From NCBI GenBank assembly GCA_947307255.1, contig CAMZIO010000002.1, positions 39,638-103,637 of the forward strand: 64,000 nucleotides of DNA, given 5' to 3'. Positions within the stretch are counted from its first letter, which is position 1; each line of letters opens with the position of its first letter. Of the stretch, positions 1 to 7,825 are shown one piece after another. Below the pieces are notes generated by a model. The model saw only the letters and a program-made list of their open reading frames with translations, was not told where the DNA came from and made no database searches. This stretch comes from an uncultured Clostridia bacterium. Its GTDB lineage: Bacteria; Bacillota; Clostridia; Oscillospirales; Oscillospiraceae. Both the position numbers and the translations under genes were made by a program.

Positions 1-720
1 GCCGAAGGCGTTGATCTTGCGGACGAACTCCTGCGGGACGGAGGACGAGCCGTGCAGCACGATGGGGAAGCCGGGCAGGCGGCGGGAGACGTCCTCTAAA
101 ATGTCAAAGCGCAGGGGAGGCGGGACCAACTCGCCGTTTTCATTGCGCGTGCACTGCGCAGCGGTAAACTTATACGCGCCGTGGCTGGTGCCGATGGCGA
201 TGGCCAGCGAGTCGCAGCCGGTGCGCTCCACAAACTCCTGTACGTCCTCGGCGCGGGTATAGGAGGAATCCTCGGCGCTGACCTTGACCTCGTCCTCCAC
301 ACCGGCGAGCGTGCCAAGCTCCGCCTCGACGACGACGCCGTGGTCGTGCGCGTACTCGACGACCTGGCGGGTGATGCGGATGTTCTCTTCAAAGGATTCG
401 CCGCTCTTGTCGATCATCACGGAGGTAAATCCGCCGTCGATGCAGCTTTTGCACAGCTCAAAGCTGTCGCCATGGTCCAGATGGAGTGCAATGGGCAGAC
501 CCGTTTCGATAACGGCAGCCTCGACCAGCTTCATCAGATAGGTGTGGTTGGCATAGGCGCGGGCGCCCTTGCTGACCTGGAGAATCAACGGAGCGTTCAA
601 GTCCATGGCGGCTTCCGTGATGCCCTGCACGATCTCCATATTATTGACGTTGAACGCGCCGACGGCGTAGCCGCCTTGGTATGCCTTTGCAAACATTTCC
701 TTCGTCGTTACCAGTGGCAT
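1..720 (-). CDS. fba: Class II fructose-1,6-bisphosphate aldolase, 3' end outside window
   Basis: Read by hand on the minus strand; it is absent from the ORF track because it runs off the left edge. The start MPLVTTKEMF lies behind a GGAGAG ribosome site. The text carries class II aldolase signatures: the zinc-ligand stretch LHLDHGDSFE, the region VEAELGTLAGVEDEV, and LAIAIGTSHGAYK further on. The enzyme cleaves fructose-1,6-bisphosphate to dihydroxyacetone phosphate and glyceraldehyde-3-phosphate in cytosolic glycolysis. About 240 codons are visible; the C-terminus is missing. It lies downstream of the transketolase pair but has its own promoter and is separated from them by a terminator. 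Confidence 0.95.
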   Translation of the reverse strand, partial: MPLVTTKEMFAKAYQGGYAVGAFNVNNMEIVQGITEAAMDLNAPLILQVSKGARAYANHTYLMKLVEAAVIETGLPIALHLDHGDSFELCKSCIDGGFTSVMIDKSGESFEENIRITRQVVEYAHDHGVVVEAELGTLAGVEDEVKVSAEDSSYTRAEDVQEFVERTGCDSLAIAIGTSHGAYKFTAAQCTRNENGELVPPPLRFDILEDVSRRLPGFPIVLHGSSSVPQEFVRKINAFG

Positions 721-778
721 AATCATCTCTCCTTTAGCATAAAGTCATTTGATACGATGGATCATCAATAGCAAGTTC

Positions 779-806
779 AGTGTACCATATTACGCGGAAA
801 AAGCAA
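779..806 (-). promoter_or_regulatory. Promoter of fba
   Basis: On the minus strand, TTGCTT (801-806) and TACACT (779-784) are spaced by 16 bases, with TG just before the -10. This is a plausible sigma-A promoter about 60 bases upstream of the fba start. Confidence 0.5.
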
Positions 807-830
807 GGGAAAACGGGGAACTGTGAGCGA

Positions 831-864
831 AAAAGAGAGGCAAGCGCAAACGTGCATTGCCTCT
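831..864 (-). terminator. Intrinsic terminator of the transketolase operon
   Basis: An 8-bp stem, AGAGGCAA paired with TTGCCTCT (836-843 and 857-864), is followed on the minus strand by CTTTTTCG. It lies just after the stop codon of the transketolase C-terminal subunit. Confidence 0.75.
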
Positions 865-874
865 GATGATGGTA

Positions 875-1804
875 TTATAGCTTGCGGATTCGCGCGGCGA
901 TCTGATCCGCCGTCAGCCCGTATTCGCGCAGGACGTCCGCCGCCTTGCCGGACTGACCGAACTGATCGTTCACGCCGATCTTGAGGAATTTGCAGTTGAC
1001 CTTGCCCATCAGCACCTCAGCCACGGTGTCGCCCAGGCCGCCGATCACGCTGTGCTCCTCGACGGTAACGACCTTGCCGCACTGCTGCGCATAGCGCGTG
1101 ATGCACGCGGCGTCAATGGGCTTGATGGTGTGCACGTTGATCACGGCTGCGTCGATGCCGTCGTCGGCAAGCGCCTGCGCGGCGAGCAGCGCCTCGTTGA
1201 CCATCAGGCCGCAGGCAAAGATCGCCACGTCGCTGCCCTCGCGCAGGACGTTGGCCTTGCCGATTTCAAAGGGCTTGACCATCTCGCCTTCAAAGACGGG
1301 CGTGGCCAGACGCGCAAGGCGCATATACACCGGGCCGTCAAATTCCGCAATCGCCATGGTAGCTGCTCTTGCCTCATTCGCGTCGGCGGGACAGATGACC
1401 GTCATGCCGGGAATCACACGCATCAGCGCCAGATCCTCGATGCACTGGTGGCTGCCGCCGTCTTCACCGACGGAGACGCCGGCGTGCGTGGCGCAGATCT
1501 TTACGTTGAAGTGGGGATAGGCAATGCTGTTGCGGATCTGCTCGTAGGCGCGGCCGGCGGCGAACATGGCGAAGGTGGAGCAGAAGGGAACGAGGCCCAT
1601 CGTAGAAAGCCCGGCGCCAATAGCCATCATATTTGCCTCGGCAATGCCGCAGTTATAAAACTTTTCCGGGTGCGCCTTGGCGACCTTGGCGGTTTGGGTC
1701 GCATTGGCAAGGTCGGCGTCGAGAACAACGACCTTGTCGTTCTTTTCCACCAGCTCGATCAACGCCTCGCCATAGGCCTGGCGGGTTGCAATCTTATCAC
1801 TCAT
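875..1804 (-). CDS. Transketolase, C-terminal subunit
   Basis: Encodes the pyrimidine-binding and C-terminal domains of a split transketolase. Visible features are the family stretches NCGIAEANMMAIGAGLS near residue 50, the central region around THAGVSVGEDGGSHQ, and a C-terminal domain starting at LREGSDVAIFACG. With the adjacent N-terminal subunit it transfers two-carbon ketol units in the pentose phosphate pathway, using thiamine diphosphate. A GTG codon directly upstream is also possible, but the ATG at 1804 has a GGAGG site at good spacing inside the end of the upstream gene, so the two are translationally coupled. About 310 residues is normal for this split form. Confidence 0.93.
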   Translation of the reverse strand: MSDKIATRQAYGEALIELVEKNDKVVVLDADLANATQTAKVAKAHPEKFYNCGIAEANMMAIGAGLSTMGLVPFCSTFAMFAAGRAYEQIRNSIAYPHFNVKICATHAGVSVGEDGGSHQCIEDLALMRVIPGMTVICPADANEARAATMAIAEFDGPVYMRLARLATPVFEGEMVKPFEIGKANVLREGSDVAIFACGLMVNEALLAAQALADDGIDAAVINVHTIKPIDAACITRYAQQCGKVVTVEEHSVIGGLGDTVAEVLMGKVNCKFLKIGVNDQFGQSGKAADVLREYGLTADQIAARIRKL

Positions 1805-1807
1805 CAC

Positions 1808-2617
1808 TCAATCCTCCAATTCCTTCAGGGCCTGCTCGCGCTGCTCGGCGTTTGGTGCCTTGCCGTGCCAGCCGACCTGGTTTTCCATAAAGGAAACACC
1901 TTTGCCCTTGACCGTGTGCGCGATAATGCACTTGGGCTTGCCGACGACCGGGGCGGAAAGCGCCGATTCGATCGCGTCGAGATCGTGCCCGTCTGGCAGC
2001 TCAAACACCTCGAACCCGAAGGCGCGCAGCTTCGCAGGGAGATCGCCCAGCGACATAACCTGGTCGTTCGTACCGTCGATCTGCAAGCCGTTGTTGTCGA
2101 CGATCACGGTCAGGTTGTCCAGTTTATAGTGCGCGGCAGCCATATAGGCCTCCCAAATCTGGCCTTCTTGACTCTCGCCATCGCCGGCAAGGGCAAACAC
2201 CTTGACATCCTTGCCCTGGTGCTTGGCGCCCAGCGCCATGCCGACGGCAATCGAAACGCCCTGGCCGAGAGAGCCGGTGGATGCATCCACACCGGGAACC
2301 TTCTTGGCGTCCGGATGGCCCTGCAGGATGCTGTGGAGCTGACGGAAATTGGCATATTCATCCCGGGAGATAAATCCCTTGGCCGCCAACACTGCGTAAT
2401 AGCAGGGCGCAGCATGACCCTTAGAGAGGACAAACCGATCACGGTTAGGATTGTGGGGATCGGCGGGATCGACACGCATATGGTTGAAAAACACACTGGT
2501 CATCAGCTCCACCGCGGAGAGGGAGCCGCCGGGATGGCCGCTGCCGGCATTGGCGGTCATCGTGATGATATCACGCCGCACCTGCCGGCAAACCTTGGTC
2601 AGTTCTGTTGTTGTCAT
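1808..2617 (-). CDS. Transketolase, N-terminal subunit
   Basis: Thiamine-diphosphate-binding half of a split transketolase. The N-terminal SGHPGGSLSAVELM and the cofactor-binding GDGESQEGQIWEA followed by VDNNGLQIDG are diagnostic. It needs the C-terminal subunit encoded just downstream to form the active heterodimer unit in the cytosol. The ATG at 2617 has a strong AGGAGG site. Split transketolases are common in Clostridia. The pair shares one promoter (2657-2685) and one terminator (831-864). Confidence 0.94.
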   Translation of the reverse strand: MTTTELTKVCRQVRRDIITMTANAGSGHPGGSLSAVELMTSVFFNHMRVDPADPHNPNRDRFVLSKGHAAPCYYAVLAAKGFISRDEYANFRQLHSILQGHPDAKKVPGVDASTGSLGQGVSIAVGMALGAKHQGKDVKVFALAGDGESQEGQIWEAYMAAAHYKLDNLTVIVDNNGLQIDGTNDQVMSLGDLPAKLRAFGFEVFELPDGHDLDAIESALSAPVVGKPKCIIAHTVKGKGVSFMENQVGWHGKAPNAEQREQALKELED

Positions 2618-2656
2618 AGTGGCCTCCTGTATCTGAAAAAATGATATCTATGGATC

Positions 2657-2685
2657 AGTTTATCGGAAAAAGGGCAGAAAGTCAA
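2657..2685 (-). promoter_or_regulatory. Promoter of the transketolase operon
   Basis: Minus-strand TTGACT (2680-2685) and TAAACT (2657-2662) with a 17-base spacer, about 40 bases ahead of the first start codon: a good sigma-A promoter. Confidence 0.75.
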
Positions 2686-2763
2686 TCAGAATCTATCCCA
2701 TATCGAGCGGCGTTTCCCGCAAACGGGCACGGCGCATAAACTGTACGGAAGGGGGAGATTCGC

Positions 2764-3264
2764 ATGAGACTTACCGCATATGACCGCGCTGCGGCCGTTC
2801 GCTACGCGCATACCTGGGCCTATGGCAGAAATCCGCGCTTTTACGACTATGAGGATATCGGCGGAGACTGCACCAACTTTGCCTCACAGTGCCTTTTGGC
2901 AGGGGGAGGTGTGATGGATTATACCCCGACGTTCGGCTGGTACTATATTGACGCCAATCGCAAATCACCCTCCTGGACGGGGGTAACGTATCTGTATAAT
3001 TTTCTCACGCGCGCAAGAGACAGCGTCGGCCCGGCCGCGCGCGACACTTCAATTTGGGAGATGCAGCCCGGCGATATCATACAGCTTTCCTTTAACGGCG
3101 TTGCCTGGCAGCACTCGCCCGTCGTCGTCGCAGTGGAAACGCCCGGATCGGCAGACGGTATTCTGGTTGCCGCGCACACTTACGATGCGGATAATCGCCC
3201 GCTTTCGACCTACGAATACCGAAGCGTGCGTTTTCTGCATATCACCGGCGTCTATCGCCCGTAA
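2764..3264 (+). CDS. Amidase-domain protein (putative amidase_6 family)
   Basis: A 166-residue protein matching the putative amidase domain family (amidase_6). The family signature GDCTNFASQ (about residues 39-47) carries the likely catalytic Cys, and the later QHSPVVV supplies a His. No signal peptide or membrane segment is visible, so the stand-alone domain may act inside the cell or on the developing spore, where similar proteins are common in Clostridia. The start has an AAGGGGGAG site. It converges with the recombinase gene, whose stop lies about 26 bases away. Substrate is not known from the sequence. Confidence 0.75.
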   Translation: MRLTAYDRAAAVRYAHTWAYGRNPRFYDYEDIGGDCTNFASQCLLAGGGVMDYTPTFGWYYIDANRKSPSWTGVTYLYNFLTRARDSVGPAARDTSIWEMQPGDIIQLSFNGVAWQHSPVVVAVETPGSADGILVAAHTYDADNRPLSTYEYRSVRFLHITGVYRP

Positions 3265-3290
3265 CGCAGGCAGGGCAGGAGGGGAGGACG

Positions 3291-4304
3291 TCAGGTTTCG
3301 CCCTTTGGCGTTTTTTTGACCCGCGAGAGGGGATTGGCTTTTGCCGCCACGCGCAGCGCCTCGTTGTCGATGTGGGTATAGATTTCCGTGGTATTGAGAT
3401 GATCGTGTCCCAGAACCTCCTGCACGGCGCGCACGTCCACGCCGTTTTGCAGCATCAACGTCGCCGCGGTATGGCGCAGCTTGTGAGAGGAATACTGCGC
3501 GGCGTCCAGCCCGGCGGCGGAGATGTGCTTTTTTACCAGCGCGTGCACGGTGGATTTGCTGATGCGCTCGTTGCGCGAGGACAGAAACAGCGCGTTTCGA
3601 TCGCGCCCCGCAATGGGACGGCGCACGGCCAGATAGGACGCCAGCGCCTCCTTGCAGGCGTCATTGAGATAGACGATGCGCACTTTATTGCCCTTGCCGA
3701 GCACGCGCATGGCCTCGCCCTGTATATCCGGCAGATCCAGACCGCACAGCTCGGAAATTCGCAGCCCACAGTTCAAAAACAGGGTTAAAATGCAATAATC
3801 ACGCTCTTTATTCTGACCGTCTACCGATTCCAGCAGATGGATACTTTCATCCAGCGTGAGATACTTCGGCAGACTTTTTTTCAGCTTCGGCGCGTCCAAA
3901 TCTTTCACCGGATTGTCTCGAATCAAATGCGCTTTATTCGTCAAATAGTTGTAAAAAGACCGAATTGTTGATATTTTTCTGGCTCTTGATGCTGCATTCA
4001 GACCAAAACCGGAGTTTTCGCTGTTTTGATGCAGCACGCGCTCTCGGCTCAAATAGGTCATATAACTGTAAATATCGGTAAGCGTTACAGATTGAACAAA
4101 ATCTAAATCCACGTCCAGAATAGAGATCTCGCTCAGCTCGCACGTACGCAGAGCGGGATCGCGCAGCTGCTTGAGATAGCGGAAAAAATTACGCAAATCC
4201 AAAAAGTATTCGTCGACGGTCTTGGCAGAATGACCCTTGATGGTCTCGTGATAAGCGAGAAAATCGCGTAAAATCTGCGGTGATTCCAAACGGTAATCCA
4301 TCAT
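3291..4304 (-). CDS. Tyrosine recombinase, XerC/XerD family
   Basis: A 337-residue tyrosine recombinase. The N-terminal SAM-like core-binding domain covers about residues 5-105. The catalytic set is complete: Arg in CGLRISELCGL, Lys in GKGNKVR, His and Arg in HKLRHTAAT, His in LGHDHLNTT and the nucleophile Tyr in EIYTH. Length and architecture fit a Xer protein resolving chromosome dimers rather than a phage integrase, and it lies outside the prophage. I chose the ATG at 4304 because AAGGAG precedes it by seven bases; the longer ORF adds an untranslated-looking extension. An unusually long leader and a near-consensus promoter lie upstream. Confidence 0.85.
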   Translation of the reverse strand: MMDYRLESPQILRDFLAYHETIKGHSAKTVDEYFLDLRNFFRYLKQLRDPALRTCELSEISILDVDLDFVQSVTLTDIYSYMTYLSRERVLHQNSENSGFGLNAASRARKISTIRSFYNYLTNKAHLIRDNPVKDLDAPKLKKSLPKYLTLDESIHLLESVDGQNKERDYCILTLFLNCGLRISELCGLDLPDIQGEAMRVLGKGNKVRIVYLNDACKEALASYLAVRRPIAGRDRNALFLSSRNERISKSTVHALVKKHISAAGLDAAQYSSHKLRHTAATLMLQNGVDVRAVQEVLGHDHLNTTEIYTHIDNEALRVAAKANPLSRVKKTPKGET

Positions 4305-4567
4305 AAAAAGACTCCTTATCATCGGTAAATCAGAAATGAGAACGAACGTCTGTACGGCAGACCGGACGCGGCGGACCGCGGTGAAAACGGAAACGATGTA
4401 CGAGGGGCAAATCATACGGACGCTTTGATTTTGATCGTACAATCAGCGCGCCGCCGTGTGTCAAACAGTCTGCGCGGTGCAGCAAAGTTTCCGGTTTCAT
4501 CCGGCCGCAGCGTAGGGGTCGCTATGCATAAGCCTGCGCGGTTATCCCAGACTTTTGGCTATCGCAC
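4305..4567 (-). ncRNA. Long structured leader or small RNA upstream of the Xer gene
   Basis: About 260 bases separate a strong minus-strand promoter from the recombinase start. The first part can fold: an outer helix pairs 4548-4557 with 4462-4472 (about 10 bp, one bulge), enclosing a 5-bp helix (4534-4538 with 4506-4510) and a CCGG hairpin with six-base loop (4491-4504). This resembles a riboswitch-like leader or an independent small RNA. I could not match it to a known class; no T-box, TPP or SAM core was recognised. Confidence 0.4.
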
Positions 4568-4573
4568 TCCCCT

Positions 4574-4602
4574 ATATTAAACAAAGTTTTTATTTTGTTC
4601 AA
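4574..4602 (-). promoter_or_regulatory. Strong promoter of the Xer leader
   Basis: Minus-strand TTGAAC (4597-4602), a 17-base spacer and TAATAT (4574-4579). The spacer is A/T rich. Predicted start of transcription is near 4567. Confidence 0.75.
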
Positions 4603-4771
4603 TAAGATATGCATTTATTTGGGGAAGCACCGTTCGCTTCCCTTTTCTTACCCGTTCTCCGCACGATGGTAAACACAGTTCATTGATACCACGGATTGCA
4701 AGAATTGTCAAGCGTCATGAAGCGTATAGAAACACGCAATCTGCACAGATTATACGAAAAGGAGTGAAAAT

Positions 4772-5014
4772 ATGATGAGTTTCATCCCATGCAGTGCAAA
4801 TTGCGTGTTTCAAAATGACGGCGCCTGCGCGCTGCAATACGCAACCGTGATCGGACGGGCGGATCGCGGTGGCAACGATTGCCTGCACTATATCCCGCGA
4901 AACGCCGCGCTCAGGAACGCGCAATGGCACGCAGCGCCTCCCCGATATTCTGCACCGGAATCAGGCGAAGTCCCTCCGCCTTCCCCAGGCGGTCTGCATA
5001 CTGTTTGGGAATGA
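4772..5014 (+). CDS. Small Cys-containing protein of unknown function
   Basis: An 80-residue ORF with an AAAAGGAGTG ribosome site. The N-terminal half, with CSANCVFQNDGAC and then NDCLHYIPR, has the Cys spacing of small Clostridia proteins that probably bind metal or form a compact Cys-stabilised fold. That part looks genuine. The C-terminal 35 residues lie antisense to the end of radA and look like low-complexity read-through, so the functional part may be only about 45 residues. It overlaps radA tail-to-tail by about 100 bases. No function can be assigned. Confidence 0.6.
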   Translation: MMSFIPCSANCVFQNDGACALQYATVIGRADRGGNDCLHYIPRNAALRNAQWHAAPPRYSAPESGEVPPPSPGGLHTVWE

Positions 5015-6275
5015 TGCAGGTTTCAAAGCCAAGACGCTCCACTTCGCTCAGCCGCTGACCCAGGTGGCTGACGCTGCGGACCTCGCCGGTGAGCCCGACC
5101 TCTCCGATCGCTGCAACACGCGAGCCGATGGACCGGTCGAGATAACTGGAGGCAAGCGCAAGGATCGTCGCCAGATCCGCCGCTGGCTCGTCCAGGGTAA
5201 GCCCGCCGATCACGTTGATAAAAGCGTCGCAGCCCAGCACCTTCAGCGCACCGCGCTTTTCCAGCACCGCCATGAGCATGGCGGCGCGGTTATAGTCAAA
5301 GCCGTTGCTGTTGCGGCGCGGCAAGGACTGTCCTGCCGGCGCAAGCAGCGCCTGTACCTCCGCAAGGACGGGGCGTGCCCCCTCCATCACGCAGGTTACG
5401 CAGGTACCAGGCGCGTCAGCCGGGCGGCCGGCAAGCAGCATTTCCGAGGGATTCGGCACTTCGACGAGTCCTTCGCTCTGCATTTCAAATACGCCGATCT
5501 CATTCGTTGCACCGAAACGGTTTTTTGCCGCGCGCAAAATACGGTACGTCATGTGCTGATCGCCTTCAAAGTACAGTACGCAGTCCACCATGTGCTCGAG
5601 CACCTTCGGTCCTGCGATAGACCCCTCTTTGTTGACGTGCCCGATTACGAAGACCGTAGTCCCCTGCCCTTTGGCAAGCTGCATCAGCGTCATGGTGCAT
5701 TCTTTTACCTGGCTGACGCTGCCTGCCGGAGAATCCGACTCTTCTTGATAAAGCGTCTGGATCGAGTCAATGATCAGAATATCCGGCTGCTCTTCCTCCA
5801 CGCTGCGCAGCACATCCCCCAGGCAAGTCTCAGCGAGCACGAGGAGATTCCCGCTTGCCACGTGCAAACGCTCTGCACGCATTTTTAACTGCCGAGGAGA
5901 TTCCTCGCCAGATACATATAAAATGCGCGATGATTCTGCCATTTTCCCACAGATTTGCAACATTAACGTGGATTTTCCGATGCCTGGGGCGCCGCCGACC
6001 AGCACGAGCGAGCCTTTCACTGCACCGCCACCGAGCACGCGATCCAGCTCGCCCATGCCGGTGGCGAAGCGCAGCTCCTCCGAGACGTCCAGCTCGGTAA
6101 CCGGATGCGCCTTGGCGCGCGCCATACCGCCGGGACGGGACTTCCCTGCCGACGCGGATTTCGGCACGACCTGCTCCGTGATCGTGTTCCACGCGCCGCA
6201 TTTCAGGCAGCGTCCCGCCCATTTCGCCGTCTCGTTGCCGCACTCCGTGCAGTAAAAAACCGTTTTTGCTCTCAT
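4911..6275 (-). CDS. radA: DNA repair protein RadA
   Basis: A 454-residue RadA/Sms protein that helps process recombination intermediates and branch migration. Visible in order: an N-terminal C4 zinc finger (Cys 9, 12, 23, 26), Walker A GGAPGIGKST at about 94-103, Walker B around DILIIDSIQT, the RadA-specific KNRFG motif in RAAKNRFGATNE, and a C-terminal Lon-protease-like domain. Length is normal. It follows the cwlD-like gene by about 13 bases and is probably cotranscribed with it. Its 3' end overlaps the convergent small Cys-rich gene. Confidence 0.97.
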   Translation of the reverse strand: MRAKTVFYCTECGNETAKWAGRCLKCGAWNTITEQVVPKSASAGKSRPGGMARAKAHPVTELDVSEELRFATGMGELDRVLGGGAVKGSLVLVGGAPGIGKSTLMLQICGKMAESSRILYVSGEESPRQLKMRAERLHVASGNLLVLAETCLGDVLRSVEEEQPDILIIDSIQTLYQEESDSPAGSVSQVKECTMTLMQLAKGQGTTVFVIGHVNKEGSIAGPKVLEHMVDCVLYFEGDQHMTYRILRAAKNRFGATNEIGVFEMQSEGLVEVPNPSEMLLAGRPADAPGTCVTCVMEGARPVLAEVQALLAPAGQSLPRRNSNGFDYNRAAMLMAVLEKRGALKVLGCDAFINVIGGLTLDEPAADLATILALASSYLDRSIGSRVAAIGEVGLTGEVRSVSHLGQRLSEVERLGFETCIIPKQYADRLGKAEGLRLIPVQNIGEALRAIARS

Positions 6276-6288
6276 GCCTCTTTCCCTT

Positions 6289-7011
6289 CTAACCTTCCCG
6301 ATCTGCGGCCAAAAAGCCCGCCGCGATCGAAACGGCCAATTTCTTTTGATGTGATGCTTGCTGTAATCGTTCCGTTTCCTGCGGATTGGAGAGAAATCCG
6401 CATTCTACCAAAATCGCCGGACAGGATACGTTTTTCATCAAGTAGATCGTCGGCTCGATCTGTTTTTCCCGCTTTCCGTGCCCGGTGTTGATCGTCTGAT
6501 TGAGCGCCTGCTGAACGCAAACGGCTATGTCGCTGCTTTTGGGGGTATCCGCATAGAAAACCTGCGCGCCGTGAACCCCCGGAACGGACGGCAGACTGTT
6601 TTGATGCACGCTGATCAGTACGGCGTCCGGCACGGCGTTTACCGCCGCCGCACGGTTTTTCAGATCCGAGACTTTCTTTTCCCGCAGCGTCTGCGCATTG
6701 GCGGAATGTACGGAGACGTCCTCCGTTCGTATCATCTGCGTATCCTCGCCGATAAGCTGCAGCAATGCGTCCAGCTTTTTGGCAATGGCAAGATTGATCT
6801 GACTCTCTACCGCGCCGGAAAGCGCAACCGCGCCGCCGTCTTCCCCACCGTGTCCTGCGTCGATCACAACCGTGCGCGCCGCACGATGCACCGGGGACAT
6901 TGCCGGCGCCGCCGGGAGTCGAATCAGGATCGCCGCCGCTGCAATGGCGAGGAGCGCTCCGAAAAAAAATAACAGCGTCTTTCGTTTTATCACAAAAAAC
7001 AAATCGTTCAC
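6289..7011 (-). CDS. cwlD: N-acetylmuramoyl-L-alanine amidase, CwlD-like
   Basis: An amidase_3 enzyme with one N-terminal membrane segment (about residues 11-31) that would anchor it outside the membrane. Zinc-binding motifs are VIDAGHGGEDGG (His near 54), SVHQNS, and the C-terminal catalytic ILVECGFLSN. CwlD removes peptide side chains from spore-cortex peptidoglycan so that muramic lactam can form; size, anchor and divergence from the cotJ operon support that role, although a vegetative amidase is not excluded. The track start is GTG at 7011; an in-frame TTG three codons later has a better placed AGAGGTGA site. Confidence 0.8.
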   Translation of the reverse strand: MNDLFFVIKRKTLLFFFGALLAIAAAAILIRLPAAPAMSPVHRAARTVVIDAGHGGEDGGAVALSGAVESQINLAIAKKLDALLQLIGEDTQMIRTEDVSVHSANAQTLREKKVSDLKNRAAAVNAVPDAVLISVHQNSLPSVPGVHGAQVFYADTPKSSDIAVCVQQALNQTINTGHGKREKQIEPTIYLMKNVSCPAILVECGFLSNPQETERLQQASHQKKLAVSIAAGFLAADREG

Positions 7012-7161
7012 CTCTGATAAAGGGTATGATTTTGCTCTTGTGATGATTCCCTATTATAACAGGTCGTCCGGAAAAAGGAAAGTCCGAGTTTCGGTTTTCA
7101 GCGCCCGGCATAAGATGAAACTGAGCGGAATGCTCAACTATCATCAAGGAGGAGTTCTTTC

Positions 7162-7695
7162 GTGGAATCCACCACAAAACCGGGGAAGCCGAACACTGAC
7201 GCAGCATCCGCTTCCCGTCCGGCTAACACCACGCCGGCTGCCTCTACTTCAACGAACGCCGCCTCGTCAGATCGGTGCGGTATGGGCAGCGGTATGCTGC
7301 CTGCGTGCGCACCGCTGGCGTTTCCTTATGTACCGATGCAGGAGAACAATCCCGACCGCTATTCCCAGCAGGACGCCATGCGCGCCGGTACCCTGTTTCC
7401 GGGGCTGCATCTTCCCTTCCATCAGGAGCTTGACACACGCTTCCCGGCGTCGAATACTGCGCTTTCTGAGTTGATGGCGCTGGATTTTGCCGTCGATGAG
7501 CTTGGTTTATATCTCACGACGCATCCGAATGACGCGGAAGTGCTGGATCTTTACTGGTCGTATATCCGCCTTTCCCGCGAGGGGCGTGAAAAGTACCAGC
7601 AGATGTATGGCCCGCTGCTGCAGACCGATATCACGCCGCAGGAGTACAAGTGGCTCAAAGACCCATGGCCCTGGGATGTAGGAGGGGATCGCTGA
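7162..7695 (+). CDS. Spore coat protein, CotJA-CotJB fusion
   Basis: A 177-residue protein starting with GTG behind AAGGAGGAG. Residues 1-45 are Ser/Thr/Ala/Pro-rich. Residues about 50-92 match CotJA (LAFPYVPMQ then AMRAGTLFPGLHLPF). Residues about 98-175 match CotJB (LDFAVDELGLYLTTHPND, YGPLL and the C-terminal KDPWPWD). In B. subtilis CotJA and CotJB are separate mother-cell proteins that assemble with CotJC into the coat; here they are one chain. The stop overlaps the cotJC start as TGATG, so the genes are translationally coupled. It is divergent from the cwlD-like gene. Confidence 0.85.
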   Translation: MESTTKPGKPNTDAASASRPANTTPAASTSTNAASSDRCGMGSGMLPACAPLAFPYVPMQENNPDRYSQQDAMRAGTLFPGLHLPFHQELDTRFPASNTALSELMALDFAVDELGLYLTTHPNDAEVLDLYWSYIRLSREGREKYQQMYGPLLQTDITPQEYKWLKDPWPWDVGGDR

Positions 7696-7802
7696 TGTTT
7701 GTCTATGAAAAGAAACTGCAATATCCGGTAAAGATCAAAACGCCGAACCCCAAGCTTGCTATGGCGATTATTTCTCAGTACGGTGGACCTTACTACAATT
7801 AA
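7695..7802 (+). pseudogene. cotJC: cotJC, 5' fragment cut by the prophage
   Basis: Starts MFVYEKKLQYPVKIKTP, the standard CotJC N-terminus, behind GGAGGGG. After Gly-Gly-Pro (codons 30-32) the host sequence ends at the att core and the frame reads three phage-encoded residues and a stop, giving 35 residues. It lacks every metal ligand expected for this manganese-catalase-like coat protein. The missing part begins at 48777 in the correct frame, so precise excision would restore a protein of about 198 residues. Interrupted gene rather than a decayed one. Confidence 0.93.
7782..7789 (+). repeat. attL core
   Basis: GGTGGACC, within codons 30-32 of cotJC. The central dinucleotide is GG (7785-7786), with symmetric arms GGT and ACC as expected for a serine-integrase crossover site. 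Host sequence lies to the left and phage sequence to the right. Confidence 0.88.
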
Positions 7803-7825
7803 CTACTAATGAAGGGAGAATACCC

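Noticed and set aside
3300-3317. CGCC-CTTT-GGCG followed by seven T on the plus strand, possible terminator of the amidase-domain gene.
   Set aside because: The stem is only four base pairs and lies in the coding end of the Xer gene.
4443-4570. Resemblance of GCGTAGGGG and GATGAAACCGG to parts of TPP and SAM riboswitches.
   Set aside because: Only short fragments match; the required helices and other core motifs are absent.
4621-4646. Hairpin GGGAAGC with GCTTCCC and a short T-run on the plus strand.
   Set aside because: No plus-strand gene ends here; it lies just upstream of the Xer promoter and may be only an operator-like or chance repeat.
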